Position numbers and translations under genes: made by a program. Below are positions 11,701-23,145 of a DNA stretch of 64,000 nucleotides, in pieces. The number at the start of each line of letters is the position of its first letter. Position 1 is the stretch's first letter. The stretch lies in NCBI GenBank assembly GCA_033060915.1, contig CM065378.1, positions 50,292,001 to 50,356,000 of the forward strand, given 5' to 3'. Origin of the DNA: Euryodendron excelsum (Eukaryota; Streptophyta; Magnoliopsida; Ericales; Pentaphylacaceae). Under the pieces are notes generated by a model, which was not told the DNA's origin, ran no database searches, and was given only the letters and a program-made list of their open reading frames with translations.

Positions 11701-12138
11701 GATGTAGTTTTGAAAAACGCTTTTGAAGGCGACTGTTGAAAGCATAATGGTAATGAACAATGCATGAACATGACAATTATAATGCAATAGAGACATAAAC
11801 ATACAAGGTTGAAGGCTTTACCATATTGCAAGGGGCCTCAAGACCATACGATGATTGGTTAGGCTAAAGAAAGATCCCCAACATGATGATCTCCCCAAAG
11901 CTTTCACTAGGTATGGACCTAAGGTCCTCTTGTTTCAAGCACACAAGAAAAAGGGAGTTGTAGATGGGGAGTAAAATAGAGAATAGTCTAAGTGAACTAT
12001 GAGGGAAAAGAAAGAGAGGGATGCTTTACAAAATTTAAAGAGAAATCCTACCTTCAAGATTCTACGAAGACTTTGCCTTGGACTTGAGAGAGCTTTGCGA
12101 GCTTCGAAAGGGCTAAAGATGGCCTCCAATGGTGTTGG
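8727..12138 (-). repeat. Ogre/Tat-type LTR, copy 3, inverted relative to copy 2
   Basis: The minus-strand LTR begins at the 'gtgacctaac' block (8727-8760); its last ~170 bp are missing. It then shows, in reversed order, all blocks of the family: 'cacccttgcggtacc' (8962), the 'gtgaatgttgcctacg' block (9183), tandem 'accctaacc' units (9570-9760 and 11440-11640), the AGGGTTTGG minisatellite (9930-10030) and the TTTGATTTG minisatellite (10090-10330). A LINE fragment interrupts it at 10506-11331. It stops at 12138, where a SIRE-like LTR starts, at a site homologous to about 24945 in the complete LTR. Confidence 0.7.
10506..11331 (+). pseudogene. L1-type LINE fragment (end of ORF2, zf-RVT region) with poly(A)
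   Basis: The translated fragment starts in the stretch between reverse transcriptase and the C-terminal zinc finger (a WIPK...STWFKKAIPR segment). After a frame change near 10645 it continues as RLATQDKLTAYGIL, then CVFC...HNHLVFQCPI...LW, a typical plant LINE zf-RVT domain with Cys-x2-Cys, His and Cys. An in-frame TAA at 10921 follows YFLWR, and the frame continues to about 11090. A 3' untranslated region and an A-rich tail (11316-11329) complete the 5'-truncated copy. It lies inside Ogre-type LTR copy 3. 'agggttt' sequences on both sides could be a decayed target duplication. Confidence 0.75.
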
Positions 12139-13085
12139 TGTTGGCCCGAAATAGCACCCTAAGAAGGGGTGAATTGGATTTTTAAAAATTTAAAATAATA
12201 ATCACGAATTAATATAAGATATATATGCAAATAGAATATGTAACCAGTAACCTAATACAAAATATATATGCAGACAAAATATGATAAAGCAATGAATGAA
12301 AACATAGCATAAGAGAAGGAGACATAGAGATTTACAGAGGTTTGGTGCAATCCTTGCCTGCATCCTCTCTTTCTCGATTCTCTTGAAGGTATTCCACTAT
12401 GTAAAGTCCCTTACACAGTTGCTAGTTTCTCCAAGTGTCCAACTCACTTTTACAGCCAAGAGGTTACACCAAACTCTCAAATCCAAGTGATGTTGTCCAA
12501 GATCACTCAATCTTACAAGTGTATTACCCAAGCTACACTCAAGCTCACAAGGTTTACAACCTCTTCCAGATACAAGGATTTAATACAAAGAATAAACTCT
12601 CTCAAGAGTAGATAAAACAACTTTCAGTTCACATAAGAAACCCCTAAATGTGTTAAAACAAAGTATGATGTGGAAGTGATGAATCTTCAACTTCTAGCAC
12701 TTAATCTTATGTTCTTGCACATCTAAAACAAGTTAGGAGTCTTCTATTTATAGCCCTCCTTCAAATATAGCCGTTGGAGATGATTTTGGAACGTCTTAAT
12801 GCAAAATCGACCTATCAAGTTATTCAAAAAATATGACCGTTGTGCTTAGATTTTTCTATTCTGGAGGCGAGATTGTCAACAATCTAGTATGGTGTCGACA
12901 ATGTCTGTTCATTGCTTTTCTATTTGCTTACCGAAGGTGTCAATAATTTTATATGGTGTTGACAATCCCGATAGCCATTTCCTTTTAGCTTTCAATCTTT
13001 ATTAAGATGTCAGTCATTGTGCAAGAATCATAAAAGTCAAAGCTTAAAACATTGATCCCTCAACACTAGTTCATTCAATGCATCT
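12139..13085 (-). repeat. SIRE/Maximus-like copia LTR, truncated
   Basis: The region begins TGTTGGCCC and continues with 'accctaagaaggggtgaatt', matching the start of the complete solo LTR at 43637 (same order: ggggtgaatt block, 'ccactatgtaaa' block, 'caagtgtcca.ctcactttta' block). Read on the minus strand it has a TATA-box-like CTATAAATAG at 12744-12753. The far end seen in the 43637 copy (...GTCAACA) is missing, so it is truncated near the next LTR. The exact boundary with 13090-14258 is uncertain. Confidence 0.6.
12744..12753 (-). promoter_or_regulatory. TATA box of the SIRE-like LTR
   Basis: CTATTTATAG on the plus strand reads CTATAAATAG on the minus strand, a canonical plant TATA box, in a suitable orientation inside a minus-strand LTR. 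Confidence 0.45.
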
Positions 13086-13089
13086 TATT

Positions 13090-14258
13090 CTTGTGTAAAA
13101 AAATGAGACTATATTCTAGATTAATTTCACTTGAAAATCAGTTTAAATACCTTTAACTTGATAGGTTATGGGTCAAAAATACATTTCAGATGAAGAAGTT
13201 ATGTCCCATGAAAAATGGACTAAAATTCTAAAAACCAATGCTGCTGACAGAAGTTTTGGGCCAACTTTAAAACTTAATATCTCCCAATCTATAAAAAAAT
13301 TAGAGTACAAAATTTATATGGATACAAAGGTTTATGAGTCTACTTTCCAATACTTCAAACGGTGCATCAATCTGAGTTTTCGAAAGCATGTTATTCCCAT
13401 TTTACTAAACAGTGTTAGAGTTGTCAGGTATCAGGCCTTTGGAACGACTAATCCACTATTGGAACAATATGCTAAACAAGGCTCTAACCATTGGAAGAAC
13501 CCTCACAACCATTGGAATGATAGGTAAAAGTGAAAAATGTAAGTCTTTAGCCGTTCCAACGACCAGAGCACCTGCACATAGCCGTGGAGAGTTCTTCAAG
13601 CTTAGATTTTCAAATCTAAACTTCTCCAAACTCTACTAATGCTTCTAGGGTTCAAAGATTAACCCAAGAAGACTATAATATCTCAAAATAAAGCTAAACC
13701 AACAAATAAATTAAAGGGATCTAGGGTTTGAATCTCCAAACCCAACATGCACAAATTTGTGGGTTTTCCACCCCAATCTCAAATGCACCTCAATGAGTTT
13801 ACAAGCTCCCCAAATCTAAGTAATTGGGACTCAAAAGAGTCACCCAACACAACTATAACACGAATATATACATGCTCATACAAGGTTTGGTGAAATCTTA
13901 CCCTTCTTCCAAGCTCCCTCAAGCTTCATAAATGGTGGTTTCTAGCTTGGAAACTTCTTCTTGGCATCTCCTCTAGATCTTCCATCTTGATTCCCTTCTC
14001 TTGCTTCCTCCTTCTCTTTTTCTTCTCTCACTTTTGTTCTTTCTCTCTTCTTTTCTTCCCTCAACCAAAAGTGTGAGTGGGTGTGTGTGTGTGAGTGTGA
14101 AATTACGAAACAATCATAAGAATTAATCTCATGTGTCTCAAACATAAGGCATAAGCTACAACATGCAATTGGTCATTTTGACCCAATGGCATATTAAAAT
14201 AAATACAAAATTTAGGACATTCACATTAAATCAGATAATAAAGGTTCGGGATATTATA
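13090..14258 (-). repeat. chromovirus-like LTR, second truncated copy
   Basis: On the minus strand this matches the first ~1.1 kb of the solo LTR at 6435-8452. It starts TATAATATCCCG (first G lost), then has the 'gagacacatg.gattaattc' block (14117-14136), a CA-rich stretch, and 'ttgggtgactc.ttt.gtcccaatta' (13810-13850). It ends the shared part with 'gaaccctagaagcatt' (13640). Beyond that the two copies differ, as expected for a fast-evolving LTR middle. The 3' end is missing. It cuts the Athila-like internal region to its right. Confidence 0.6.
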
Positions 14259-14262
14259 ATTG

Positions 14263-15600
14263 AACTCAAAATCGTGCAAAACAATCATGTAAGGTTTGCT
14301 AGGATAAAGAATGAAAGAAGTATTAGGCATAATAGTGATAGTAAGGCTCAATCTATGATAAAGAGGAGTATGGGATATCAATGCTTGATCATTATCTTTA
14401 AACATGTCAATTCTCTTTTCCTCTCTCTCACTCTCCATTATTCCTTCCTTCTTCAACTCTTCTTTAGGCACTTCTTCCCTTAGTTCAGCTGCCTTAGGAA
14501 GGATAATTACCTCTTCTTTGTCCACAGCCTCATCCACCCTAGGAACTTCTTCCCTTAGTTCAGAAACTGTGGGAAGGATGATTTTCTCTTCTTTAACTTC
14601 ATCCTCAGCCTCATCCACCCTAGGCACTTCTTTTCTTAGTTCAAACACCTTGGAAACGATGGTTTCTTCTATAATTATCTTACTTTTAGGGTTAGTGATG
14701 GATTGTTCTTGGTCAATGGGGTGAGAAAGGTTGAAGTTGGTTTCAACCTCTTGTTCGTGATATTCCAAGTTGGCTTGTGGTTGGGCCAAATACCCATCAT
14801 CCTTTTGAACACCTAAAAGTTATATTAAAAGAGCCATGTCCCTTTATATTTCACTAAGAGCCCAATCTATTTGTTAGCCGCGAGCATTATGCCTTTGTTC
14901 TATAGCTCTCTCCTCTTGTTCTCAAGCTCTTTCCCATTGTTCTAGAGTTTCATCAAACCCAAAGTACACACTTGTTTGATAGTGCATATATTGCAAAGGT
15001 ATGTCCTCTTGGCTCTCTATACGAAATGTGTAGGGTGTATAGTTGTAAGGTGAAGGATAAAAGTTGTAGGGTACATATGCGTAAGTTGAAGGAGGTGGTG
15101 GTGCTTGGTAAGATTGTGGTGGTGGTTCATAGTATCAAGAAGAAGCTTGAGAGCACCACCCTGATTGGTAGGTAAGTGGACAAGGGTTTGGTGGTTGTGC
15201 CAGGTGTAAGTAGGGGTCGGTCTTAGCAGCATTTATGTAGTCTCTCATTGATCGATAAGGGGTTGTAGGTGCAGCCCTCATACTATCCATGCTCCAATAA
15301 TTCTCCATAAATAATCCCAATTCAACCTTCAAATCTCCACACAACAAACCACCAATTCAACAAATTTAAACCAACCTATCTGCAAAATATTCACAAGATA
15401 TACCACCAATTAGCAAATAGCACCACTCTAACCTAAAAAAAAATAATAATGTTAATGAAAAAAATAATTTCTCAAAAATAAAAGATGAACCGAAGTTACC
15501 CAAGCAAACTATTGAGTCTCCTCGTGATCGTAGAAAGATGGTGAAATGCTTTCATCAAAATTAAATCTGTAAGGTTCGTCATCCAGTGCAAATTGCCAAA
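14263..15600 (-). pseudogene. Athila-like leader and decayed gag-like ORF with acidic repeats
   Basis: Downstream of a primer-binding site, a broken frame includes a TPYRSMRDYIN segment (around 15260), similar to the RTMRDYIN motif at the start of many Athila-type gags. Then comes a Tyr/Pro-rich stretch, and from 14789 a frame with three imperfect ~24-residue acidic repeats around 'ELREEVPRVDEA' and 'IILP' (about 14450-14650). Several stops interrupt the path from 15350 to 14789. The last residues of the open frame come from the neighbouring LTR, so the protein is artificially extended there. Function of the acidic repeat segment is unknown. Confidence 0.4.
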
Positions 15601-15622
15601 GCTTCCCCGGCAATGATGCCAA
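15601..15622 (-). other. primer-binding site of Athila-like element
   Basis: On the minus strand the sequence reads TTGGCATCATTGCCGGGG. It is close to the TTGGCGCCGTTGCCGGGG primer-binding site that follows many plant Athila/Tat 5' LTRs (complementary to a tRNA 3' end, usually given as tRNA-Asp). It lies just inside the LTR end at 15634, so the LTR to its right is a 5' LTR. Confidence 0.65.
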
Positions 15623-15633
15623 AATTTTGACTT

Positions 15634-16806
15634 GCACCACTGGATGTCCTTGGATGTGACCAAAGGTAATCCCAAAAACAGGATGCCAAAGTAGTATAAC
15701 CCGGTAAGTCCAGGGAAGAGGGTCAATATATTAAGAAAAACTTACCTTGATTTAGAAGTCCTAGAAAAACACCCCAATAAAATAAAAAGAAAATAGTTTT
15801 GGGATAACGTTTGATTAATCTAAGCTAAACTATGGAAAATGATTTTGAATTAATAAAATAAAGTCTTGAAACCAATTGTTCCAATCAATTGTTTCACTTG
15901 GAATTTCAATAGAAGTTTTTGATAACTCAAATCATTGACTGCGTCGTGAGTCTTTGATTCGAAAGATTTAGCAATAAAAACTATTATTCTTCAACAATCA
16001 AATCTAGAATAAATCAAGTTTAGAATCATAGATGCATACCATTGATCCGTGCAGTAAATATACCGAACTAAAGTTCATGTATAAATATTGCCGAACTTAG
16101 TCAAACATCTAAGTTTTGTAAATATCTAGGGTTTTGATACCAACAAATCAGGAGGAAGAACAAGATAAAATCATTGAAACCCTAATTACCTTCATTGTTC
16201 TTCCAAGATCTTTAATTGATATTCACAATTGATCCCAAGATAGAATTTGCTACTCAATGCCATGATAGATATGCAAATATATATGTAAATTTATTCAAAG
16301 GCTGAGAATCAGATTACAGGAATTGAAATATTATGGAAACTGGTGAATCTGATTACAAGAATTGAAAAACTATGAATCTAATTACAGTAATTGAGAAAAA
16401 AAAACTATAAAAAGCTATAAATTTCTACTATAATCTACTCGTAAAGTTCTCAAAGAAAACATAAAACTCGTAAAACTAACTAATCTCTATATAGGAAGAG
16501 AAATTTGCAAATTTTCATAAACCGTTCGGACGAATCAGCCCATATTCGAACGGGCCTTCAAACCACATAACTGAATAGGTCTCGAAAAGTTACATGAAAT
16601 CGATATACTTTCAGCTCTGCGTGTTTGAATAGCTTGTACCACAGCTTCAGTAGCTTGTACTTTGACAGCATTGTCTTGAAACTTTTGCTCGAATTGTATT
16701 CGATGTCTCCCAATTTAAGCTTAAAACCTATACAAAAGAAAACAAACTTAATTAATACTAAAATATAACCAAAAAGGTATATAAAATCCTAAAGTAAGGC
16801 TAATAA
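15634..16806 (-). repeat. Athila-like 5' LTR
   Basis: The minus-strand sequence is homologous over its length to the plus-strand solo LTR at 54143-55561. Shared blocks are 'ggttttaagctta' (16717), 'agtacaagct.ctgaagctgtgg' (16640-16670), 'gtagcaaattctat' (16240) and 'gatcaattgt' (16230). The 3' end (minus) is the GTGGTGCA before the primer-binding site, about 15634. The 5' end is near 16806 by alignment with the TGTTAG start of the other copy. Its partner 3' LTR is not in the window. Confidence 0.65.
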
Positions 16807-16911
16807 AGCACATGTTCAGGTATTATAATTGCACTTTTGAAGCACAATCAGAGCATAAATCTTTTGATGGGCATTTATGCCAAGTAAGAATGTAAAATCA
16901 TGGTGTATGTT

Positions 16912-17164
16912 TGTTGCGTAGAAATGAGATGATGTGCAATGAATAATGAATAAAAATCATAGAACACAGGGATTTAACGAGGTTCAGTAGTTAGTGTGAC
17001 TACTTACGTTCTCAGCAGCTGCAGAGTTCTTTCTTATTAATTTTGGAAAAATGTGTTACAATTGATTAGTGTTACACGAATTTGAATGAAACCCTAATCT
17101 TGGATACATTAACAAAATTTCTAAAATACCCATACCATACCGCAGAGGGCTATGTCCCCCAACA
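16912..17164 (-). repeat. possible short copia/TRIM-type LTR
   Basis: A 253-bp unit begins (minus strand) TGTTGGGGG and ends CGCAACA, giving TGTTG...CAACA ends. It contains the 'gggatttaacgaggttc' phrase (16971) frequent in short plant copia/TRIM LTRs. No target duplication, primer site or polypurine tract is convincing, so it could be a solo or fragmentary LTR. Confidence 0.35.
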
Positions 17165-17302
17165 TATTATTTTGACCCAGGTGGACAAAACTGGATTACC
17201 ATCATGGAATTCACTCCGCTCGATGTGCCCATGCTGCTCTCCATTCTGTCCATAAGCCACTAATTCCAACAACGTTTATCCTTTGCGAGTGTTTGAGAGA
17301 GA

Positions 17303-17324
17303 GGGAGGGAGGGAGGGAGGGGGG
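17303..17324 (+). other. G-run tract with G-quadruplex pattern
   Basis: Five runs of three or more G separated by single A residues (GGG at 17303, 17307, 17311, 17315 and GGGGGG at 17319). This meets the usual intramolecular quadruplex pattern with one-base loops. It may simply be a decayed GA/GGGA microsatellite. Confidence 0.6.
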
Positions 17325-17881
17325 CACTAATTTTAAACTGGCATATGCATGTTGGTGCTTGCTGCACGCATTGTACTGTTAGAAGGATCATGTTCATAAC
17401 CGACTCTTCTTCTGTCTGATGGAAAGTAAGGAAGAGTAATTATGGCATGGAGATTCATTGTTAATTTTTTTTTATCTATTTGATGACTAAATATAGGATG
17501 ATGACACAATATAATAGCATGCACAACAAATCCTAAGAGAGCCCTTTTGTTAAGTTATCTCTTAGAACCATAAATCTTTTGGATGTGTCCCCTATGCAAA
17601 GTAATACGTGATTTCAACTTATGCCATCAAAAAGAAATTATTCCACATGACTGTCACATAATATGTGGCGATTATGATTTGAGCATTTATGATGGTCTTT
17701 GATTGTAGATTATGGAAAAAGGATGAACTGGGAAATCATTTCAGACTTCACAATCCTACTTGCTTGTACCCTAACCTGGAACACCTTATTTGGATCAACC
17801 CAAATACAAACCAAAATTGCATGAGGATGTTTTATTTGTTGTACCCTCTATATTTCCCATCAATGCTAGCGGTAGAGTATA

Positions 17882-17885
<4 letters not shown>

Positions 17886-17936
<51 letters not shown>
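17886..17936. repeat. (GA)n microsatellite
   Basis: About 25 uninterrupted GA dinucleotides. Confidence 0.95.
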
Positions 17937-17938
<2 letters not shown>

Positions 17939-18610
17939 ACACTAAATAGATCATATATATTTATCAAATTCTTACGTTGATTACCTTAGGTTTTATATAC
18001 AGACCCATGAGCTATCTCTATGGGTCACCATTTAATAGTCATGTTTGTTAATTCTTAATAGACATGGTTATATATATCGACTTAACAATTAGGTTGATCC
18101 TCCATGGTTGCCTGGTTTGGGTCTGTAACTCGACCCGATCTGATATCCAACATCTCCCACTCTTACATGATGGTCAGGTCACTGTCATCTCTCTCACTAA
18201 TCTATAATATTGTAGCGTGAGTTCATACAGCTGATGGGCTGATGCGTGACTGTTGAGCACACCTTTGGTAGTCGAAGCTTTCGCCAATATAGTGACACTT
18301 TTTTACAGTACAAAATAACAACACGAGTTGTTCGACAGTGCAAATAATGTGGGATTCTCCAAATAGTCTTCTCTCGTCCTCGTGCCGGCCACTTAAATCA
18401 AATATAATTTTTTTTTTTTAAGTAATGTCTCAGAAGGCCGAATCGTTTGTGACTAGTAGGAACCATGCCAAATAGTGTTGCATTAGTTCTTTCACCTTAT
18501 AACGTAGTCAACGTCATAGAGGTACTGGTGATATTAAGTTATATAAAATGACCGGGAACTCACATGGTGAGGAAGCAAGAATCCATTTCTTTACATCTCC
18601 TTACAAGGTC

Positions 18611-19730
18611 GGTGCCAGGATTCTAGGTGAGGGGGGCAATTTTCAAGGTTCGGGTGTCCAATAATTTTTTAGTCACATTGGTACAAGATGAACCCCATAA
18701 GTCAATTTGGATATTTGTGTATCGACAAATTTGGATGGTTTATATTATTTTGGATCTCTCTTCTTTTTCTGTCTTTTTCTTTTCTCTTTTTTCTTTTTTT
18801 TTAAATATAATAAGCTGTAGTTTTCATTAATAAAAACATTAACGTTCTCATAGTGAAATATATGGCAGCAAAATTAACGATAAGCAAACGAAATAGATAA
18901 TTTGAACTATAGAATATATTTACTCAAAAACAGAAAAAAGAAACCTTGTGAATTAAAACAATGAGCAAGTTCAAAAAATTATGAACATACATATAAGATG
19001 CCTTAGTAGGACCTTCCAGACCAGATTTGTGTCTGTCTTTAATATTTTTTTCCTTCTGCTTATTTGATCCATGTACTTTATTAATATTCGTACTTTCTTA
19101 TTTTTATTGTATTTATCTTTTTATGTTGTTAATGATTCAACTTGTTGCTTTCAGATCAAGTAAAGTTTCAGACAGATTTATAAATTTATGTTTAATAGAA
19201 AACTATACAAGATAAGTGAGGAATAATATATTTATTAAAAAAGTAAAGTCGTAAATGAAGTCGGAAACTAGTTCAAGACATTGAGAGTAGTTAGAATTCT
19301 GTGAAATTATCATCTCAAATTCATATCCTGAAATCAAGTAACACTCAAGATACTTGGGGTTTTTTTTTAACCGTTGGACCAAAACTTGAATTGTTTGATG
19401 CTTCTGAGATTTGAACCTGGGGGCTATTGGTCATCCGTGTGGTAACAGTGCCCCGATTATGTTTAAAAATAAATAAATAAAAAATACCTTTTGGGCCTTT
19501 TCACTTTTTTCCCAATTTTGTTTTGTTTTTGGTTTTTTGAACACAAAATAAAACAAAAACATTACCAAACGTATTTTTTAGTTTGATTCTGAAAACAAAA
19601 ACAAAAAGGGTACCAAACAGGGCCTTAATGTAAAGGGTCTATTTTTGTCATTGTGCTTGCTTATCTTTAATTCTATAATTACCAAAAATTTGAAAAAATT
19701 TAGGAGGACAATTGCCCCTCTAGAATCCCC
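18611..19730. mobile_element. region bounded by inverted GGATTCTAG...GGGGCAATT motifs (possible DNA element)
   Basis: GGATTCTAG followed by GGGGGGCAATT occurs at 18618-18641, and its reverse complement form (AATTGCCCCTCTAGAATCC) at 19710-19728. The interior is AT-rich without coding signal. It includes a homopolymer-rich block (about 19490-19625) ending in 'ggtaccaaacagggcctta', which resembles the terminal repeat of a hAT/Harbinger-type MITE. I did not find a clear target duplication. Confidence 0.3.
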
Positions 19731-19830
19731 TCCTTACACCAGTGCCTCCTTAATAAGTTGTGAGCATATGTATGAAATACATGCTATGGTGAAGTATCTT
19801 CATCAACAAACGAAGGTGTATGTGTACGGA

Positions 19831-19906
19831 CCGAATCCTCTCCAATGTGATTCTCTCCAGTTTAGTCTATCTCTCTTTAGAGAGAACCACACTGGAGAGA
19901 ATCCGG
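19831..19906. repeat. hairpin-forming inverted repeat
   Basis: The left arm 19831-19857 (CCGAATCCTCTCC...) pairs with the right arm at about 19880-19906 (...GGAGAGAATCCGG) over about 27 bases with roughly four mismatches and a short loop. This is typical of small foldback/MITE elements. Confidence 0.55.
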
Positions 19907-19909
19907 ATC

Positions 19910-22008
19910 CCATACAACATACATCATAAATTTGCCACTCAAATGTGCCAAATAATGATCTTATAGCTGGTTATTCCAAAAACAAAAAACAATAGACATA
20001 GTTGACATTGGCTTCACGCTGCCATAACGGCCTGGTCGGCCCCTCATTTTCAACACCGCTCTATCTCTCTCCTCTCCCATTTTTGCTTTATAGAAAGTGG
20101 CTCTCTAGTCTCACACTGCCATATTGACCGGTCAACCCCTAGCCAAGCTAAACCACTAACCAATCGACCAGTCTGGAACTACCCGAGCTTAACCCAGGTT
20201 CTGCCCTACTCTCGGGTTTTGAAGCGCAAGCCTACCCAGAGTTCTACCCAGTTTCCAAGTCTACCAGGACCAGAATTGCTTCTGCCTAGCCAGAACTCTA
20301 GTTTATTTTCAAGTCCAAAAGAACTACTGACTAGCTGAAACTCTGCCCCAAAAAATGGTGAAAATGCATTATGTCTAAGGTGGAATGTTGTCAAAATTGC
20401 ACCGATAAAGAAAAAGTCATTCAAACTTATCAGTTTAGTTTTTGATTGAAGCCATTGTGATGCAACGGTGTATAGCATGACTTAGTATGTATCTAAGTTA
20501 CAACCCGAGGTTAATTCCAGCAACAACTATCCCTTTAGTATAGTCGGACTCATGTTTGATTCTCGACTCCCGACAGACCCTTGCCTAGCCATTACTCTAC
20601 CTAATTCTAGGAAACCAAACCACACTCGTAGTAAGCCAAACCTCTGCTAGAGTTACTCCAGCTCCATATCTTAATTTTAAGCCGTGTATACCACACATTT
20701 CTTATCCTACTCTTGCTCAGCTTACGGTGGCCTACTTAGGCTTCTAGTCGGCATACTATATCAGCATGTCCATCAATAGCTGCATTTTAACTCAACAAAA
20801 GCCATCATAATGCCCGATTTCAAACTCACAAAACTGTCTTGTGACTTGTTAGAATCAGTCATAATGCCCATTTCTAATCTCAAAATATGTAATTTTTGGC
20901 CAATTACAAGCTGTAGTAATGCCTAGTTTTAAACCCTAAAAATATCTTTTTCAAAACAAATGTCCAGACTGCCATCATGAGCCAATGTATGTATCACATA
21001 TGCTCTACAGTTGCCACAAGATGGATATTCCATATAAAAAAATATGTGGCCTGCCAAACTGAGGAAAACATCTTTTCTTCAAAAAAAAAAAGCATTTTCT
21101 TAACAAAAAGCACACACTATTATCATAGACATAGCACATATGCCCTATGGTTACCGTTAGATGGATTTTTTGTACTAAAATTAATAAAAATACCCTTTAC
21201 ATGAAAAATTCTCACACTCTAAAAAACAGTCCAGACTTTAGTCCTCAGTTTGTGTGTATATGTTTTACGATTGTTGCCATCCGGAACCTAATTATATGTA
21301 TTTGAAACACCAGATTCGACCATGACTAAGCCGCCTTTTCAAGTAATGTAAACTGACCAAAATTGCATAAAATTAAGAAAAATCCCCCTTTCAAAAATCC
21401 ATCTTTACATTATGCATCAAAAGCACATATAAAGAACCATAATCTTCTTGTACCCTTTCTATCAAAACCGAAAAGTTATGTGGCATCAACCTCTTTCTAG
21501 ACCGAGTCATATTGAACTATTTGACCTAATTCCAACATCGCCGAGATGTGTAGTCAAACTGAACAAGGCTCGATCATACCCTTTTAGCTAGAGGTCTGAC
21601 CATGACCCTTGGGCCATTAGACCTTTTCCCAATTAGTAAGGAATCACCATCTTAAGCTAGATTCCATCTACGGATTCTAGGCATGCCGAAATTACGTCTG
21701 ATCTAATTCCTACATAGCTAGGATACAGAGGCAATTTGAATTATTTTCTTAGGCTTAATCACCTTGTCCCCAAGCAAGTGGGAAATCAACCTTTTAAGCT
21801 AGATTTTTTTCTATGAATCACGAGCCTTAGATATCTCCCCAAGAAGCAAGTAATCATCTTCTACCATCTAATCCAGTATTTAAATCGAGCCATCATAGTC
21901 TAGTCATAAGGAGCGGGACACCTCTCACCATATCTGGTCTAATGTACAGACTCAAATAATATAATTTTGCTTTCCTTATATATATATATATATATATGTA
22001 TATGTATT
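19910..22008. other. unassigned DNA with degenerate tandem units
   Basis: No gene is recognised. Between about 20780 and 21330 degenerate repeats are visible. ~60-bp units carry 'ataatgcc' followed by 'aaactc/aaaccct' (20808, 20860, 20910). ~125-bp-spaced units carry 'catatg' plus 'gttgccacaagatgga' variants (20997, 21135, 21260). A (TA)n stretch lies at 21977-21997, next to the Ogre LTR boundary. Confidence 0.4.
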
Positions 22009-23145
22009 TTTCATGCCCCAGTTTTTGTCCCGAGTCTGAGTCTTGACTCAAACAAAACCTGATACTCTTTTTGTTAGAACTCACTCTCTTCAGAGGACAA
22101 GTGCAACAAGGTTTGAACATAAAATTAATTTGATTAAGGAAATTTTTTTAAATGGTTTGAAGTCACCACCTAACACAGTTAAAGGTGTCTTAGGTCACCT
22201 AAAACTTAGATTTTTTGAAAATAATTTGAAAACATCTTTTTGAGAGGTTTTGGAAAATAGGGTTGTTTGGCAACCTTTAAAAATGTTTAAAACCTTTTTA
22301 AAAAATGACTCCAGTTTTGGTCTTTGCAATAGAGATCTATGGTCCGACGGTTGATTACGTGTAGGGAAGATATTATAAGATAATCACCCTATATTCACTC
22401 ACCTAAATCTCCAGTTCCTAAATGTCCATTTATGTCCACTTAAAAAGAATTTGAAAAAGGATTTGGTCATCACTTTTGGGATCAATGATGCGTGATGCAA
22501 TTTTAAAAAACTAGAAATAGAAGTTTAAAAAAAGAAGATTTGATTTGGAAATGAAAGTTGTGACCACACCTATAAAGGTTACCTACGTATCTCATTTAGC
22601 GAGAATCAGGTCAGTGGCAATTCGAACTCAAGGCCTGATTAAAAATAGGCACATTGGGTCCTTTGAAAAGTTTTAAGACTCATTAGGGTCTTGTTTTGAA
22701 AAATAGAAATTGAGAGTTTTTCAAATCGCCTTTGAAATAGGACCTTAGAGAGTTTTGAAGATGGGATTTGGACTTATGAGAGCTCTTATGAACTTGTCTT
22801 GAAAAGCTTTTTGGAAACAACTTTTGAATACTTTAAGAAAGGTAGGTCGATATTTTATTGTCTTTAAGAGATTAGTTAATTGAGAACTAAGCTCCTTTCA
22901 GGCTATGATTTTTGGAAAGCATTTTTAGAAAAGGGGCTGACGCTGCCCTCAGGGTTTTGGACTTTAGGATAATAGAATCCTTGTTTGCATAACTCACTTT
23001 ACCTTGAACAACCTTAACCATAGGAAGGCTTAGGATCTTCTCAAAAGTCTGATATTTGAAAAGTGGTTTTGCAAAACATTTAAGGTTTGGAATCCTAACA
23101 TGAACTCTGTAGGTTTCGCTTGATGTATGACTTTCCTCAGGCAAC

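Larger units (their letters stand above)
17165..18600. other. intergenic stretch without supported gene
   Basis: It contains a G-run tract at 17303-17324 and an AG microsatellite at 17886-17936. The frames at 17333-17524 and 17689-17949 are short, lack recognisable motifs and include the microsatellite, so I do not treat them as genes. Confidence 0.5.

Noticed and set aside
8727..12138. Repeated 'accctaacc...ggttagg' units as a CRISPR-like or satellite array
   Set aside because: Units of 110-165 bp are imperfect, lack spacers of constant size and are part of the LTR family.
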